From Chitinophaga niabensis (lineage in GTDB: Bacteria > Bacteroidota > Bacteroidia > Chitinophagales > Chitinophagaceae): 64,000 nt of DNA. The position numbers and the translations under genes are program-made. Positions 5,606 through 15,420 of this stretch are shown here, one piece after another (positions within the stretch are counted from its first letter, which is position 1; every line of letters begins with the position of its first letter). Below the pieces are notes generated by a model, which was not told the DNA's origin, did not search any database, and saw only the letters and a list, made by a program, of their open reading frames with translations. The DNA is taken from the NCBI RefSeq assembly GCF_900129465.1, contig NZ_FSRA01000001.1, positions 3,722,482 to 3,786,481 of the forward strand, read 5' to 3'.

Positions 5606-8016
5606 CCGATGGCCACGTTCCAGGTTACGTTCTCCCGCCGCCAGCGGCTATCTCCCAACGTCCATTCACCAATATACCAGCCGCTGCTGTTTTTGGTGGG
5701 ATATGGTTTTTTGAGCGGGATACCAAAGTCGAGCCGGATCACGAAGTAACTGAAATCCACTCTCAGACCAGCGCCTGTACCAATGGCAAGGTCCTTATAC
5801 AGATTACCCACCTGGAACTCTGCACCAGGGCGGGAAGTATCTTTCCGTAACATCCAGATATTTCCGAGGTCCAGGAACGTGGCTCCTTTGAGGTTCATGC
5901 TGCCGCCAAACAAACGGATCAGGTTGAAACGGTATTCCACATTTCCTTCGAGTTTCATATCCCCCGTCTGATCCGGGAAGATCTGTGCTACCCTTGATGT
6001 GTCTGTATAAGAACCAGGGCCCAGTGTACGCAGCCGCCATGCACGGATACTGTTAGGACCGCCTGCTGTGAACTGGCGGATATAGGGTAATACGGAACTT
6101 TGCCCGTAAGGAACACCCAGGCCTACATAAGCACGCGTGGCAACGGCTGAACGCTCATAATTCCAGTAATGCCGGTAATCCAGTTCCAGCCTTACAAACT
6201 GCGAGATGTTCACCCTGGAAAGTGTTTCCAGGTTTTCTCCTTTGCTGCTCAGCACATCCAATGCCCCGTTCACGCCTTTCAGCCAGAGACCTGATTCTTC
6301 GAAATTGGCGCGGAAATAAGTATTCTGCCGTTGATGGAACACATCGTTATTACTGAAGATGTAGGTAATATTCTCACCTCCCACAAAGGCAGGCTCAAAG
6401 CTCCTTCGCAGATAGGGACTGGTGCTCACCACACTGTCTATGAATTCCTTTGTTAACACTACGCCCACATACGTGAAGGTTAATGGTTTTACATTCCAGC
6501 GTTTGTAAACAGATTCATTCCATTCATATCCAAAAGAGCCGGTTACGTTCCGGATATTGAACTTATCGATACGCCGGAGATTATTGAAACCGGCAGAGAT
6601 ACGTGTTTTAGCGGTGGAGCGGTTGTTCTGCCTTAAACGGAAAGGAGTTACAAAACGTGGCAGGATGAGATCTGCCGTGATACCATACTCCTGTGCCTGC
6701 AGATCGAACTGACTATTGTTCTTTACTACTTCCACCCCTCCTTTTACATTTATATGCAATTCATTGGCGGCACGGTTCAGGTTGTAATGGCGATATCCAA
6801 AGGACACGCCGCTACCCACAAAATAATCACTACTGGTAGAAATATCGAAGTTGGTGCTGATCTCCTGTTTTTTCCTGGGTGTGAGCTGAATATATGCATC
6901 CAGCTTCTGCACCGTATCCGGGTTCTCCTTGTAAGTAAGGGTTACAAACTGCCAGAGGTTGAGATCGTATAAACGGTTCACCGTGTTGTTATAGTTCTGG
7001 ATAGAATATTTATCGTTGGTGCGTAATTGAATAGCACGTGAAAGTACCCGTGGCCGGATAATATTCTCGTAGTATTTGATAGTGAGGAAGCGGCTTTGTG
7101 TTGTGTGATAATTAGTGTCATTCACATTTCCCTGCAGTTTGAAATCGGGGAACACATAGATCTTGTTCAGGTAAAAGAGTTTGGTAAGATCGCTGGCGGA
7201 ATCTTCCGGCAGCTTTATTTCCACGTCTATATCCAGTAAAGGCTTCTGGTCTGAACTCAATACCGTGGGCATGCTTTCAAAGGGGTTCAGCGGATCTACG
7301 AAGAGGGATTTATTGAGGGTATCTACCGTAAAGGAGATCAGTTCCCTGTTGAACTTGTAATATCCTGCATCACGGATCACCCTTGTAAGCCTTTCCCGCT
7401 CCCTATCCAGGTTGCCTGCTTTATAAGCATCGTTGGTCTTTATGTGGGAGAACTGCAGGTTATCTTTTACGATCTTGGAAATGGCTGTGTCCGGTATGTC
7501 GTAATTGATCTTTTTGATCACAAAGTTTTTGCCGGTGTTCACTTCATACTCCACGCTTGCTTTCTGCCGCCGGATATTCTCTTTATAACCTACGGTGGCA
7601 TAGAAGTATCCCTGGTTATTAAGATAGGAGATCATGCGGGCAACGGATTCCTTTGTTTTCAGGGAATCGTAGATCACAGGCTCCTGGAGGTTCCGCTCTG
7701 CCAGCATCAGGTTCCAGAACCAGTTGCTTTTCTTTTCGTAATTCTTCTGATTGTACAGCCAGACCTTCAGGCGGGTGCCCAGTACTTTCTGGTTGGGCTG
7801 TTGCAGCATCAGGGATTTGGAGGAGAGGTCGTTCTTCAGGTCCGTTTTTTCATTGGAATTGAGCTTACCCGTAATGTTCACATCCGTGTTGGTGAGCAGG
7901 TTCTGCTCTTTCTGCAGGTACCGGGTGTTGGAACAGGCCGTCCATAACCCGCATACCATCAGCAGCACAGCCAGATGAGCCATCTTCACATATAACGGGT
8001 ATGTACTTCTCTTCAA
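5593..8016 (-). CDS. tamL: Omp85-family outer-membrane assembly lipoprotein (TamL-like)
   Basis: An 807-residue protein with an N-terminal export signal ending VCGLWTAC, a probable lipoprotein signal with Cys about residue 28. POTRA-like repeats follow (about residues 40-370) and then a C-terminal Omp85 beta-barrel ending in NVAIGYPF, with a terminal aromatic. This matches the lipidated TamA-like proteins (TamL) of Bacteroidota, implicated in outer-membrane protein insertion. The lipobox is slightly unusual, with Trp at -3. An in-frame Met at residue 12 could be the real start. No tamB is adjacent, although TamA-type partners usually sit together. The gene converges on truB with a 13-bp overlap. 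Confidence 0.82.
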   Translation of the reverse strand: MKRSTYPLYVKMAHLAVLLMVCGLWTACSNTRYLQKEQNLLTNTDVNITGKLNSNEKTDLKNDLSSKSLMLQQPNQKVLGTRLKVWLYNQKNYEKKSNWFWNLMLAERNLQEPVIYDSLKTKESVARMISYLNNQGYFYATVGYKENIRRQKASVEYEVNTGKNFVIKKINYDIPDTAISKIVKDNLQFSHIKTNDAYKAGNLDRERERLTRVIRDAGYYKFNRELISFTVDTLNKSLFVDPLNPFESMPTVLSSDQKPLLDIDVEIKLPEDSASDLTKLFYLNKIYVFPDFKLQGNVNDTNYHTTQSRFLTIKYYENIIRPRVLSRAIQLRTNDKYSIQNYNNTVNRLYDLNLWQFVTLTYKENPDTVQKLDAYIQLTPRKKQEISTNFDISTSSDYFVGSGVSFGYRHYNLNRAANELHINVKGGVEVVKNNSQFDLQAQEYGITADLILPRFVTPFRLRQNNRSTAKTRISAGFNNLRRIDKFNIRNVTGSFGYEWNESVYKRWNVKPLTFTYVGVVLTKEFIDSVVSTSPYLRRSFEPAFVGGENITYIFSNNDVFHQRQNTYFRANFEESGLWLKGVNGALDVLSSKGENLETLSRVNISQFVRLELDYRHYWNYERSAVATRAYVGLGVPYGQSSVLPYIRQFTAGGPNSIRAWRLRTLGPGSYTDTSRVAQIFPDQTGDMKLEGNVEYRFNLIRLFGGSMNLKGATFLDLGNIWMLRKDTSRPGAEFQVGNLYKDLAIGTGAGLRVDFSYFVIRLDFGIPLKKPYPTKNSSGWYIGEWTLGDSRWRRENVTWNVAIGYPF

Positions 8017-8101
8017 GATATTTTGAATTAACGGGTATTGATACTTCCCGAAACTACGGGGCTGCTTGGCTGAATGCCGGAATTCCTGTAGGTTTGATCC
8101 T

Positions 8102-8836
8102 ATGATTTCAAAGGCGCAAATTAAATATATTCAATCATTACAGCACAAAAAATACAGGCAAAAATTTGGCCAGTTTGTAGCAGAGGGAGATAAGATCGTG
8201 CAGGAACTGTTGCAGGGTACTTATGGCGTAAAAGCCGTATATGCCACCAAAACATGGCTGGAAGCACAGGCCCCGATGATACAAAGGAGTATTGAAGTGC
8301 TGGAAGTGGACGAAGCGGTTTTGAAACAGCTCTCTTCTCTTTCCACCCCCAACCAGGCGGTTGCACTGGTGGATATCCCTCCTGCCCCGCAACCCCTACT
8401 GCAGGGCCATATCACCCTGGCCCTGGAAGCGATCCGTGACCCTGGGAATATGGGTACCATTATTCGTATAGCCGACTGGTTTGGTGTACGCCAGATCATC
8501 TGCACGCCGGATTGTGTGGATGCCTATAATGCCAAAACCATCCAGGCCACGATGGGCAGCATTATGCGGGTGCCAGTGATAGAAACGGACCTCGTGGCAT
8601 TATTGAAAACACCCGGCCAGGTGGCCAGTTACGCAGCTACCCTCCATGGGAACAATATTGCCAACACTAAAAAACTGCAGGAAGGGATCATCCTGATCGG
8701 CAATGAATCCCGCGGGCTGAGCGAAGAGGTTATAGCACTGAGCACTCACCAGATCACTATTCCAAGGATCGGACAGGCTGAATCGCTGAATGCTGCCGTT
8801 GCCACTGGTATTATCTGCGGCAGACTGCTTATTTGA
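8102..8836 (+). CDS. SpoU/TrmH-family RNA 2'-O-methyltransferase
   Basis: A 244-residue SPOUT-fold methyltransferase. The N-terminal substrate-binding part starts MISKAQIKYIQSLQ. The catalytic part shows the three family motifs: IRDPGNMGTIIRIADWFG, LIGNESRGLSEEV, and IPRIGQAESLNAAVATGI. These form the SAM-binding trefoil knot. The target (23S rRNA as for RlmB, or tRNA as for TrmH) cannot be decided from sequence alone. I chose the ATG at 8102; the frame is open 12 codons further upstream. It is divergent from tamL and overlaps the convergent permease gene by 8 bp. Confidence 0.88.
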   Translation: MISKAQIKYIQSLQHKKYRQKFGQFVAEGDKIVQELLQGTYGVKAVYATKTWLEAQAPMIQRSIEVLEVDEAVLKQLSSLSTPNQAVALVDIPPAPQPLLQGHITLALEAIRDPGNMGTIIRIADWFGVRQIICTPDCVDAYNAKTIQATMGSIMRVPVIETDLVALLKTPGQVASYAATLHGNNIANTKKLQEGIILIGNESRGLSEEVIALSTHQITIPRIGQAESLNAAVATGIICGRLLI

Positions 8837-10049
8837 ACTGGATAGCTTTAACCGGGGTAATGGTACGGATCAATAAAGAAGGGATGATCAATATCAGTAT
8901 GCAAATACCTAAGGTGCCCACATTGATCATACCCACTTTCCACCATTCGATAGCAATGGGTGCCACGGTCATATAGTAAGATTCTTCCGGCAATTTAAAG
9001 AAGCCCGTGTACTGCTGCAGCAGGGCTAAACCAATACCCAGCACATTACCGATAATGATCCCGGCCACCACGATATATGCTGCCTGGTAGATGAACACCT
9101 GCTGTATCGTGAAATTAGGCATGCCCAATGCCTTGAGAATGCCCACCATATTGGTACGTTCCAGGATAAGGATAAGGATGGCCGTGATCATATTAATTAC
9201 GGCCACGATGGTCATGATCACCAAGATTATGGTTTCGTTCTTATTCTGTAAGCCCAGCCAGTCGAAGATATTAGGATATACCTCTTCCATGCTGCGGATG
9301 TTGAGCTCGTCAGACATGAGTTCTCCGATAGCGCTGCGGGCACTGTCTATTTTCCGGTAATCCTTCAGGTAGATCTCGTAACCACCAATGTCGCTGGGTT
9401 CCCAGTCGTTCAGCCGGCGGATCAGGTCTATATCTCCTACCAGGTAGGCTTTGTCGTATTCCTCGATGCCGGTTTTGTAGATGCCGCAGACAGTGAGTTT
9501 CCGGGCACGGGGTGGCAAACCGTCTCCCCTTACAAAGTAGACCACCACTGCATCGTTCAGTTTTAACTGTAACAGGGCCGCAGTATTGGCGGACACAATG
9601 ATCTCGGGCGCATAACCACTGTCCTGGAACTGAATGTTGCGGCCTTCCGTGATAAAAGGCAACTGGTTGTTCCGGTCTATTCCCTTGAAGATCATACCTT
9701 CTGTTTCCCGGTCCTTTTTAATGATCACGGATTTGGTGGCAAAATCGTGGATGGCAGTAACACCGGGGAGCGCACGGATCCCGGCTTCCAGCGCAGAATC
9801 TGCTTTAAAGGGAATTTGTTCTGTTAAAGGACCGGCATTGGCCTGATATTGGGTAATATGCATATGCCCCCAGAAACTGAAGATCTTTTCAGAGATCTTC
9901 TGCTGGAAACCGTTGATCATTGCTGTAGCCAGGATCATCACAGCCACACTGAAGGCTGTAGCGATCATAGCTATGTTGATGATGAATTTAGTAAAAGAGG
10001 AAAACCGGTTGAAGGCGATCCTCCGGGCAATGAACACTGATATGCGCAT
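8829..10049 (-). CDS. FtsX-like ABC transporter permease (LolC/LolE-like)
   Basis: A 406-residue inner-membrane protein with the MacB/FtsX architecture. A first TM helix (about residues 22-45) is followed by a periplasmic domain (about 45-265) and then three C-terminal helices. The start MRISVFIARRIAF and the segment NMVGILKALGMPN fit lipoprotein-releasing LolC/LolE permeases, which extract lipoproteins from the inner membrane for the Lol pathway. The ATPase partner (LolD) is not in the window. It is divergent from the T9SS plug gene, 35 bp away. Specific assignment to Lol rather than another FtsX-type exporter is an inference. Confidence 0.78.
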   Translation of the reverse strand: MRISVFIARRIAFNRFSSFTKFIINIAMIATAFSVAVMILATAMINGFQQKISEKIFSFWGHMHITQYQANAGPLTEQIPFKADSALEAGIRALPGVTAIHDFATKSVIIKKDRETEGMIFKGIDRNNQLPFITEGRNIQFQDSGYAPEIIVSANTAALLQLKLNDAVVVYFVRGDGLPPRARKLTVCGIYKTGIEEYDKAYLVGDIDLIRRLNDWEPSDIGGYEIYLKDYRKIDSARSAIGELMSDELNIRSMEEVYPNIFDWLGLQNKNETIILVIMTIVAVINMITAILILILERTNMVGILKALGMPNFTIQQVFIYQAAYIVVAGIIIGNVLGIGLALLQQYTGFFKLPEESYYMTVAPIAIEWWKVGMINVGTLGICILILIIPSLLIRTITPVKAIQFK

Positions 10050-10084
10050 AGCGCTAATTTAATGGAATATTGTAAATTACAGTT

Positions 10085-11368
10085 ATGAAGAAAGTAGCAT
10101 CCACATGCTTCACCCTTATAGCGATCCTCACAGGTTTCCACCTGAGCGCGCAGGAAAACAAGATCACCCCGGATCATGTTTACCATCAGAACATCAGAAC
10201 AGTAAAGCTTAACCGTACAGGCGACCCGGTTAGTTTACCCCTGATAACACTGAACAGCGGCGAAAAACTTGAGTTGAACTTTGATGATCTTCAATACGAA
10301 GTTAAAAGTTATTACTATACTTTGGTGTTATGTAATGCGGACTGGACACCTGTGCGCATGAACGCCATCGAATACCTCCGCGGATTTTCAGAGAACCAGA
10401 TCCAGGATTACCGTTTTTCCAGCGTGGCTTTGCAGAAGTACGTGCATTACCGTGTAGAGATCCCGAATAAGAACTGCACACCGGTGAAGTCGGGAAATTA
10501 CCTGCTGAAAGTATACCTGGACAGTGATACCAACAAACTGGCTTTTACCCGCCGCATGATGGTATTAGAGAATAAAGCAAACGTGGGCGGGTTCGTTTCC
10601 CAGCCTATCAATCCTAAAGTATTCAGAACTTCGCAGAAGGTAAATGTTTCCATCAATACAAAAGGCCTGAACCTTCCCAATCCTTTCGATCAGTTAAAGG
10701 TGGTGATCCAGCAGAACTTCCGCTGGGATAATGCCATCACCGGCATCAAACCACAGTTCATCAAAGGCGATGTGCTGGAATATAATGCAGAGCAGAACAT
10801 TATTTTCCCTGGTATGAAGGAATGGCGCTGGATAGACCTGCGCAGCTTCCGGCTGCAGACAGAAAGGGTGGAGAAAACAGATTACCAGCGCACAGGCACT
10901 ACCGTATTTGCCATGCCTGATTTCCCGCGGGACAACCAGGTGTACCAGTATATCAAAGATATCAACGGGCGTTATTTCCCTGCCACCATAGATGATTACA
11001 ACCCCAACTTTGAAGGAGATTATGCACGGGTGAACTTTGTATTCCCCGCTAAAGAACCTTTTGCAGGATATGACCTGTACATCTTTGGAGAGCTAACGGA
11101 TTACGAATGTAATACGGCTAATAAGCTGGTATATAACGGCGCCCGCCGGGCTTATGAAGGAGCGCTCTTTCTCAAGCAGGGTTTTTACAACTACGTGTAC
11201 GGCCTGATAGACAGAACTACTAACCAGTTCAGTACAGAATATACTGAAGGTGATTCCTGGGAAACAGAGAACGTTTATACCGTTCTGGTGTATTACAGGG
11301 CATTAGGCGGACGGTATGATGAACTGATCGGCCAGCTCAACCTGAACTCCATTCAAAACCGCAGATGA
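10085..11368 (+). CDS. Type IX secretion system plug protein (DUF5103)
   Basis: The 427-residue product has a signal peptide (MKKVASTCFTLIAILTGFHLSAQ) and a body typical of DUF5103, with TLVLCNADWTPV and RTVKLNRTGDPVSLP near the front and ADSTPV-like beta-rich segments later. Family members occupy the periplasmic face of the SprA translocon of the Bacteroidota type IX secretion system and close the pore while it is idle. That role comes from structural work on the family, not from this sequence. No other T9SS gene is nearby. It ends 1 bp before the convergent ndh stop. Confidence 0.85.
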   Translation: MKKVASTCFTLIAILTGFHLSAQENKITPDHVYHQNIRTVKLNRTGDPVSLPLITLNSGEKLELNFDDLQYEVKSYYYTLVLCNADWTPVRMNAIEYLRGFSENQIQDYRFSSVALQKYVHYRVEIPNKNCTPVKSGNYLLKVYLDSDTNKLAFTRRMMVLENKANVGGFVSQPINPKVFRTSQKVNVSINTKGLNLPNPFDQLKVVIQQNFRWDNAITGIKPQFIKGDVLEYNAEQNIIFPGMKEWRWIDLRSFRLQTERVEKTDYQRTGTTVFAMPDFPRDNQVYQYIKDINGRYFPATIDDYNPNFEGDYARVNFVFPAKEPFAGYDLYIFGELTDYECNTANKLVYNGARRAYEGALFLKQGFYNYVYGLIDRTTNQFSTEYTEGDSWETENVYTVLVYYRALGGRYDELIGQLNLNSIQNRR

Positions 11369-12700
11369 TCAGATATTGGAAGCCGTTGTCTGATCCATCG
11401 TTTTACCCAACTTCACAATATTTGCTGCGCCGCGTTTGATAATGATCCGCGTTCCGCGATCGTATGTAAAGTAGCGGTAGAACCAGTTGATGAACACTAC
11501 CAGTTTATTCCGGAAACCTAAGAGGTTCAGTAAGTGTACTGCCATCCATGCGATCCAGGCAATATAACCGCTGAGGCGAATACCGGCAAATTCTGCTACT
11601 GCTCTGTTACGCCCAATGGTGGCCATGCTGCCAAGGTCTTTGTACCTGAAAGCTTTCATCACCTTACCACGCAAACTGTTTTTGATATTGGCTCCCAATT
11701 GTGCGCCCTGCTGTATGGCAACCTGTGCCACCATCGGGTATCCCTTCGGGAAACGTTCATCATTCAGCATTCGTGCCATATCCCCGATAGCATAGATATT
11801 GGAATATCCTTCCACGAGGTTCACTTCATTTACTTTCATGCTGCCGTTCGGTAAAAGCACGCTATCCGGGAAACCTTCCAGCGGAAAACCTTTCACACCT
11901 GCGGACCATAAGAGGGATTGGGTTTCAATGGTGTCTCCATTGCTCAGCTTCAAAGTAGTACCGTCATATTCCTTCACGGCGGTGTTCAGCAATACTTTTA
12001 CACCTAAGAAATCCAAACCTTTTAAGGTGTTAACGCTCGATGCTTCAGACATAGAGGCTAATACCCTCGGCCCTGCTTCCACCAGGAAGATGTTCATCAG
12101 ATGGATCGGTAATTCAGGATAGTCCTTGGGCAGGATGTACTTCCGTAATTCTGCAAAGGCACCCGCTAATTCCACGCCGGTAGGGCCGCCGCCTACCATC
12201 ACAAAATTCAGTTTCCGGCGGATGAGCCGTTCATCGTTCAGCAATAAGGACTCTTCGAATTGTTTCAGCACATAGTTACGGATCTGCACGGCTTCTATGA
12301 GGGATTTCATACCGATGGCATTTTCTGCGATCTGGTTATTCCCGAAGAAGTTGGTGTTACTGCCGGTAGCGATCACGAGGTAATTGTACCTGATCTCACC
12401 GATATTGGTTTCCAGGACATTTTCCTCAGAACGTACCGCTTTCACCTCAGCCATGCGGAAGTGCAGGTTCTTCTGGTTCTTGAAAATACCCCTCAGCGGA
12501 AAGGCAATGCTATCCGGTTCCAGGCCTGCGGTAGCTACCTGGTAAAGGAGGGGTTGAAAAAGATGATAATTGTTCCTGTCCAGCAACACCACTTGTACGG
12601 GTGCGTGTTTCAAAGCCTTGGCCAGGTTAATGCCACCAAATCCACCTCCAACTATTACCACCCTGGGCCTGTCTGATTCCGGAATGTTCGGCTGTATCAT
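11369..12700 (-). CDS. ndh: Type II NADH:quinone oxidoreductase
   Basis: A 443-residue single-subunit flavoprotein that passes electrons from NADH to quinone without pumping protons. The N-terminal FAD-binding motif VVIVGGGFGGINLAKAL (about residues 13-29) and the NADH-binding motif FVMVGGGPTGVELAGAFAEL (about 165-185) are clear. IYAIGDMA follows before the membrane-associating hydrophobic C-terminus. I chose the ATG at 12700 because it starts a short tail before the FAD motif; a start at 12751 is also open. A TAATTTTG -7 box lies at 12772-12765, upstream of both. Confidence 0.93.
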   Translation of the reverse strand: MIQPNIPESDRPRVVIVGGGFGGINLAKALKHAPVQVVLLDRNNYHLFQPLLYQVATAGLEPDSIAFPLRGIFKNQKNLHFRMAEVKAVRSEENVLETNIGEIRYNYLVIATGSNTNFFGNNQIAENAIGMKSLIEAVQIRNYVLKQFEESLLLNDERLIRRKLNFVMVGGGPTGVELAGAFAELRKYILPKDYPELPIHLMNIFLVEAGPRVLASMSEASSVNTLKGLDFLGVKVLLNTAVKEYDGTTLKLSNGDTIETQSLLWSAGVKGFPLEGFPDSVLLPNGSMKVNEVNLVEGYSNIYAIGDMARMLNDERFPKGYPMVAQVAIQQGAQLGANIKNSLRGKVMKAFRYKDLGSMATIGRNRAVAEFAGIRLSGYIAWIAWMAVHLLNLLGFRNKLVVFINWFYRYFTYDRGTRIIIKRGAANIVKLGKTMDQTTASNI

Positions 12701-12884
12701 GTCGTTTTTATTTTGCAGTATGGTCTTTCTAGGTTCCAAAAGCCATACCATTCATATTACATATCAAAATTACAAAACTTTCAGTAAAAAATGAAAGATT
12801 AGTTTAAAAGGGATTGTTAAAGTGTACAGTGCTGTGCAGAATTTATGCAATTGTAGTTTGGTGTTTGCTTTATTCTTGTGTAAA

Positions 12885-12986
12885 CCTTGCTTTATCCTTG
12901 CTTCGTTGTTGTAAAGTATTGCGTGCCAATAAGGATTTAGAGCAAGTTTGGAGCTAGGATAAAGCAAGGATTAAGCTAGGATAAGG
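12885..12986. repeat. Intergenic inverted and direct repeats (CCTTGCTTTATCCT family)
   Basis: CCTTGCTTTATCCT (12885-12898) is matched by its exact reverse complement at 12956-12969. Variants of GCTAGGATAA are repeated directly at about 12954-12963 and 12976-12985. It occupies most of the 340-bp gap between ndh and glpF, where I see no gene. It may be a short palindromic repeat element or a decayed one. Confidence 0.6.
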
Positions 12987-12990
12987 CATA

Positions 12991-13026
12991 AAAAAAGGCT
13001 GCCCCGTTATCTGAGGCAGTCCTTTT
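12991..13026 (-). terminator. Terminator of glpK-glpF
   Basis: Reverse strand: AAGG(A)CTGCC, loop, GGCAG(C)CTT stem followed by a run of seven Ts, directly downstream of the glpF stop. Confidence 0.85.
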
Positions 13027-13041
13027 GTTATGCGGATGATC

Positions 13042-13749
13042 TTATTTTAATGCCATATGCAAGGCGGCAGCCAGTAGTGCACCGATCACCGGTCCTACTA
13101 CGGGAATCCATGCGTATCCCCAATCGCTGTTACGTTTGCCTTTAATAGGCAGGATGAAATGTGCGATCCTTGGACCAAGGTCCCTTGCAGGGTTGATAGC
13201 GTACCCGGTAGGCCCGCCTAAAGAAAGGCCGATGGCTAATACCAGGAGCGCCACAGGCAAGGCATCTACAGCACCCAGGCCCACTTCGGATTTAGTGATA
13301 TAGAACACCCCGAAAATAAGTACGAAAGTGCCGATGATCTCTGTAACAAGGTTTGGAATGGTGCTCCTGATGGCCGGTGCCGTGCAGAAACAGGCCAGGA
13401 TACCATCTGCATCTGTAGTGGCATCAAAGTGTTGCTTGTAAGCAGCCCATACCAGGCTGGCTCCGATAATGGCACCGATCAGCTGGGCAGTGATGTACAC
13501 CGGCACAAGGTCCCAGGTAATACCACCGGTAACAGCCAATGCGAGTGTTACCGCTGAATTGAGGTGAGCGCCACTGTAAGCACCTACTGTAAATACACCT
13601 ACAAAAACAGCCATGGCCCAGCCCATAGTGATCACCATCCATCCGCCGTTCTGACCTTTACTTTTATTCAATACGCAGTTTGCTACTACCCCGTTCCCTA
13701 AAAGAATGAGCAATGCAGTGCCTAATATTTCTGCCAGGAAAATTGACAT
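13042..13749 (-). CDS. glpF: Aquaglyceroporin / glycerol uptake facilitator
   Basis: A 235-residue MIP-family channel with six predicted membrane segments, placed directly after glpK, so glycerol uptake is likely. The second pore motif is NPARDLGPR, with the Asp typical of glycerol-conducting channels. The first pore motif reads GAHLNSAVT, that is NSA instead of NPA, and the codon on the reverse strand is TCA. An atypical first motif is tolerated in some MIP channels. Start MSIFLAEILGTALLILLGNG fits the family. It is 23 bp from glpK and followed by a terminator. Confidence 0.92.
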   Translation of the reverse strand: MSIFLAEILGTALLILLGNGVVANCVLNKSKGQNGGWMVITMGWAMAVFVGVFTVGAYSGAHLNSAVTLALAVTGGITWDLVPVYITAQLIGAIIGASLVWAAYKQHFDATTDADGILACFCTAPAIRSTIPNLVTEIIGTFVLIFGVFYITKSEVGLGAVDALPVALLVLAIGLSLGGPTGYAINPARDLGPRIAHFILPIKGKRNSDWGYAWIPVVGPVIGALLAAALHMALK

Positions 13750-13772
13750 TGTTGGTTGTATTAAGGTGAGTG

Positions 13773-15269
13773 TTATTTTTCAGCCCAGGCTTTTGCTGCG
13801 CGGATGGCACGCTGCCAGTCTTTTGTGAGTGCCGTTCTTTTTTCTGCATCCATGGAGGGCGTGAACTTAGCGTCTTCCTGCCATTGTTTGCGAATGGTTT
13901 CAATGCTATCCCAGAAACCGATAGCAAGGCCAGCGAGATAGGCTGCACCCAGTGCGGTGGTTTCTGTTACTTTCGGGCGGATCACCTGTGTTTCCATGAT
14001 ATCTGCCTGGAACTGCATCAGCAGGTTATTGGCAGTGGCACCGCCATCCACCCTTAATTCCCGGATCTTCATGCCGGCATCGGATTCCATGGCTTTCAGA
14101 ACATCCATGGTCTGGTAAGCGATGCTGTCCAGTGCGGCGCGGGCAATGTGTGCGTCTTTTGTTCCGCGGGTCATACCAACGATCGTGCCGCGGGCGTATT
14201 GATTCCAGTGTGGGGCACCCAGTCCTGCAAATGCGGGGACCATATATACACCATCTGTATCTTTTACTGAAGCTGCCAGTGCTTCCACATCCGCAGAGTG
14301 GCGGATGATACCTAAACCATCGCGCAGCCATTGCACAACGGCTCCGCCGATGAAAATACTGCCTTCGAGGGCGTAATGGGTGGTATTACCGATCCTCCAG
14401 GCAATGGTGGTAAGGAGATTGTTGGCAGAGGAGATCGCTTTTTCACCGGTGTTCAGCATCATGAAACAGCCCGTGCCGTAGGTGTTCTTCACCATACCGG
14501 GTTCTGTACACATCTGGCCGAAAAGGGCTGCCTGCTGATCACCTGCAATACCGGCGATGGGTATTTTGAAAGGTGTGAGCGTGGCTTCTGTTTCTCCATA
14601 CACTTCGCTGGAAGCGCGTACTTCCGGAAGCATGGAGGCGGGAATATCCATCAATTTCAGGAGGCTTTCGTCCCATGCCTGTTTGTGGATATTATATAAC
14701 ATGGTGCGGGAGGCATTGCTTACATCAGTAACATGCAGTTTCCCTTTAGTGAAGTTCCAGATAAGCCAGGTGTCTACCGTACCGAATGCCAGTTCTCCGG
14801 CGTTAGCCTTTGCGCGGGCGCCTTCCACATTATCCAGGATCCATTTTACTTTGGTACCGGAGAAGTAGGCATCTAAGATAAGGCCCGTTTTGGAGCGGAT
14901 ATCTTCTGCCAGGCCTTGTGCACGCAGTTCGTCGCAGTAGGCTGAAGTACGCCTGTCCTGCCAAACGATAGCGTTGTACAAGGGTTTTCCTGTTTTACGA
15001 TCCCATACGATAGTGGTTTCCCGTTGATTGGTGATGCCCATGGCTGCGATCTTGTCTCCCGTGGTGCCGGCTTTTGCGATCACTTCAGCAGCTACGCCTG
15101 CCTGGGTACTCCAGATCTCATGTGGGTCATGTTCTACCCATCCTGGTTGGGGGTAGATCTGTGAAAATTCTTTCTGCGAAACGGCTACGATATCCCCTGC
15201 ACGATTGAAGATGATAGCGCGAGAGCTGGTGGTTCCCTGATCCAGGGCCATAATGAATTGTGCTTCCAT
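13773..15269 (-). CDS. glpK: Glycerol kinase
   Basis: The 498-residue cytoplasmic FGGY-family kinase phosphorylates glycerol to glycerol-3-phosphate, trapping what GlpF admits. Visible motifs are the N-terminal phosphate loop [16 protein letters not shown], the glycerol-site region [10 protein letters not shown], the adenosine-site segment [11 protein letters not shown] and the family pattern [13 protein letters not shown] near the C-terminus. Length matches the family (about 500). It is the first gene of a glpK-glpF operon. No glpD or glpR is adjacent. Confidence 0.97.
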   Translation of the reverse strand: MEAQFIMALDQGTTSSRAIIFNRAGDIVAVSQKEFSQIYPQPGWVEHDPHEIWSTQAGVAAEVIAKAGTTGDKIAAMGITNQRETTIVWDRKTGKPLYNAIVWQDRRTSAYCDELRAQGLAEDIRSKTGLILDAYFSGTKVKWILDNVEGARAKANAGELAFGTVDTWLIWNFTKGKLHVTDVSNASRTMLYNIHKQAWDESLLKLMDIPASMLPEVRASSEVYGETEATLTPFKIPIAGIAGDQQAALFGQMCTEPGMVKNTYGTGCFMMLNTGEKAISSANNLLTTIAWRIGNTTHYALEGSIFIGGAVVQWLRDGLGIIRHSADVEALAASVKDTDGVYMVPAFAGLGAPHWNQYARGTIVGMTRGTKDAHIARAALDSIAYQTMDVLKAMESDAGMKIRELRVDGGATANNLLMQFQADIMETQVIRPKVTETTALGAAYLAGLAIGFWDSIETIRKQWQEDAKFTPSMDAEKRTALTKDWQRAIRAAKAWAEK

Positions 15270-15368
15270 GCTTTTTAAGTATAGTTAAACGTGGTACCTT
15301 GGTTTACGAGGTAGTAAGATACTAGGAATAAATTAAAAGTAAAAAAAATTTCTACTTGCCTGAAAACA

Positions 15369-15397
15369 AAAAAGGGAAGCCGTATGGCCTCCCTTTC
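15369..15397 (-). terminator. Terminator after the transaldolase gene
   Basis: Reverse strand: AAAGGGAGGCC/GGCTTCCCTTT hairpin followed by T-rich sequence, about 25 bp past the stop codon. Confidence 0.8.
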
Positions 15398-15420
15398 AGA
15401 GAAATATTATTAGTCAGAAA

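Noticed and set aside
12770..12967. Minus-strand 65-residue frame near the 12.9 kb repeat
   Set aside because: It lies in repeated AT-rich DNA with low-complexity composition and no clear promoter or family.
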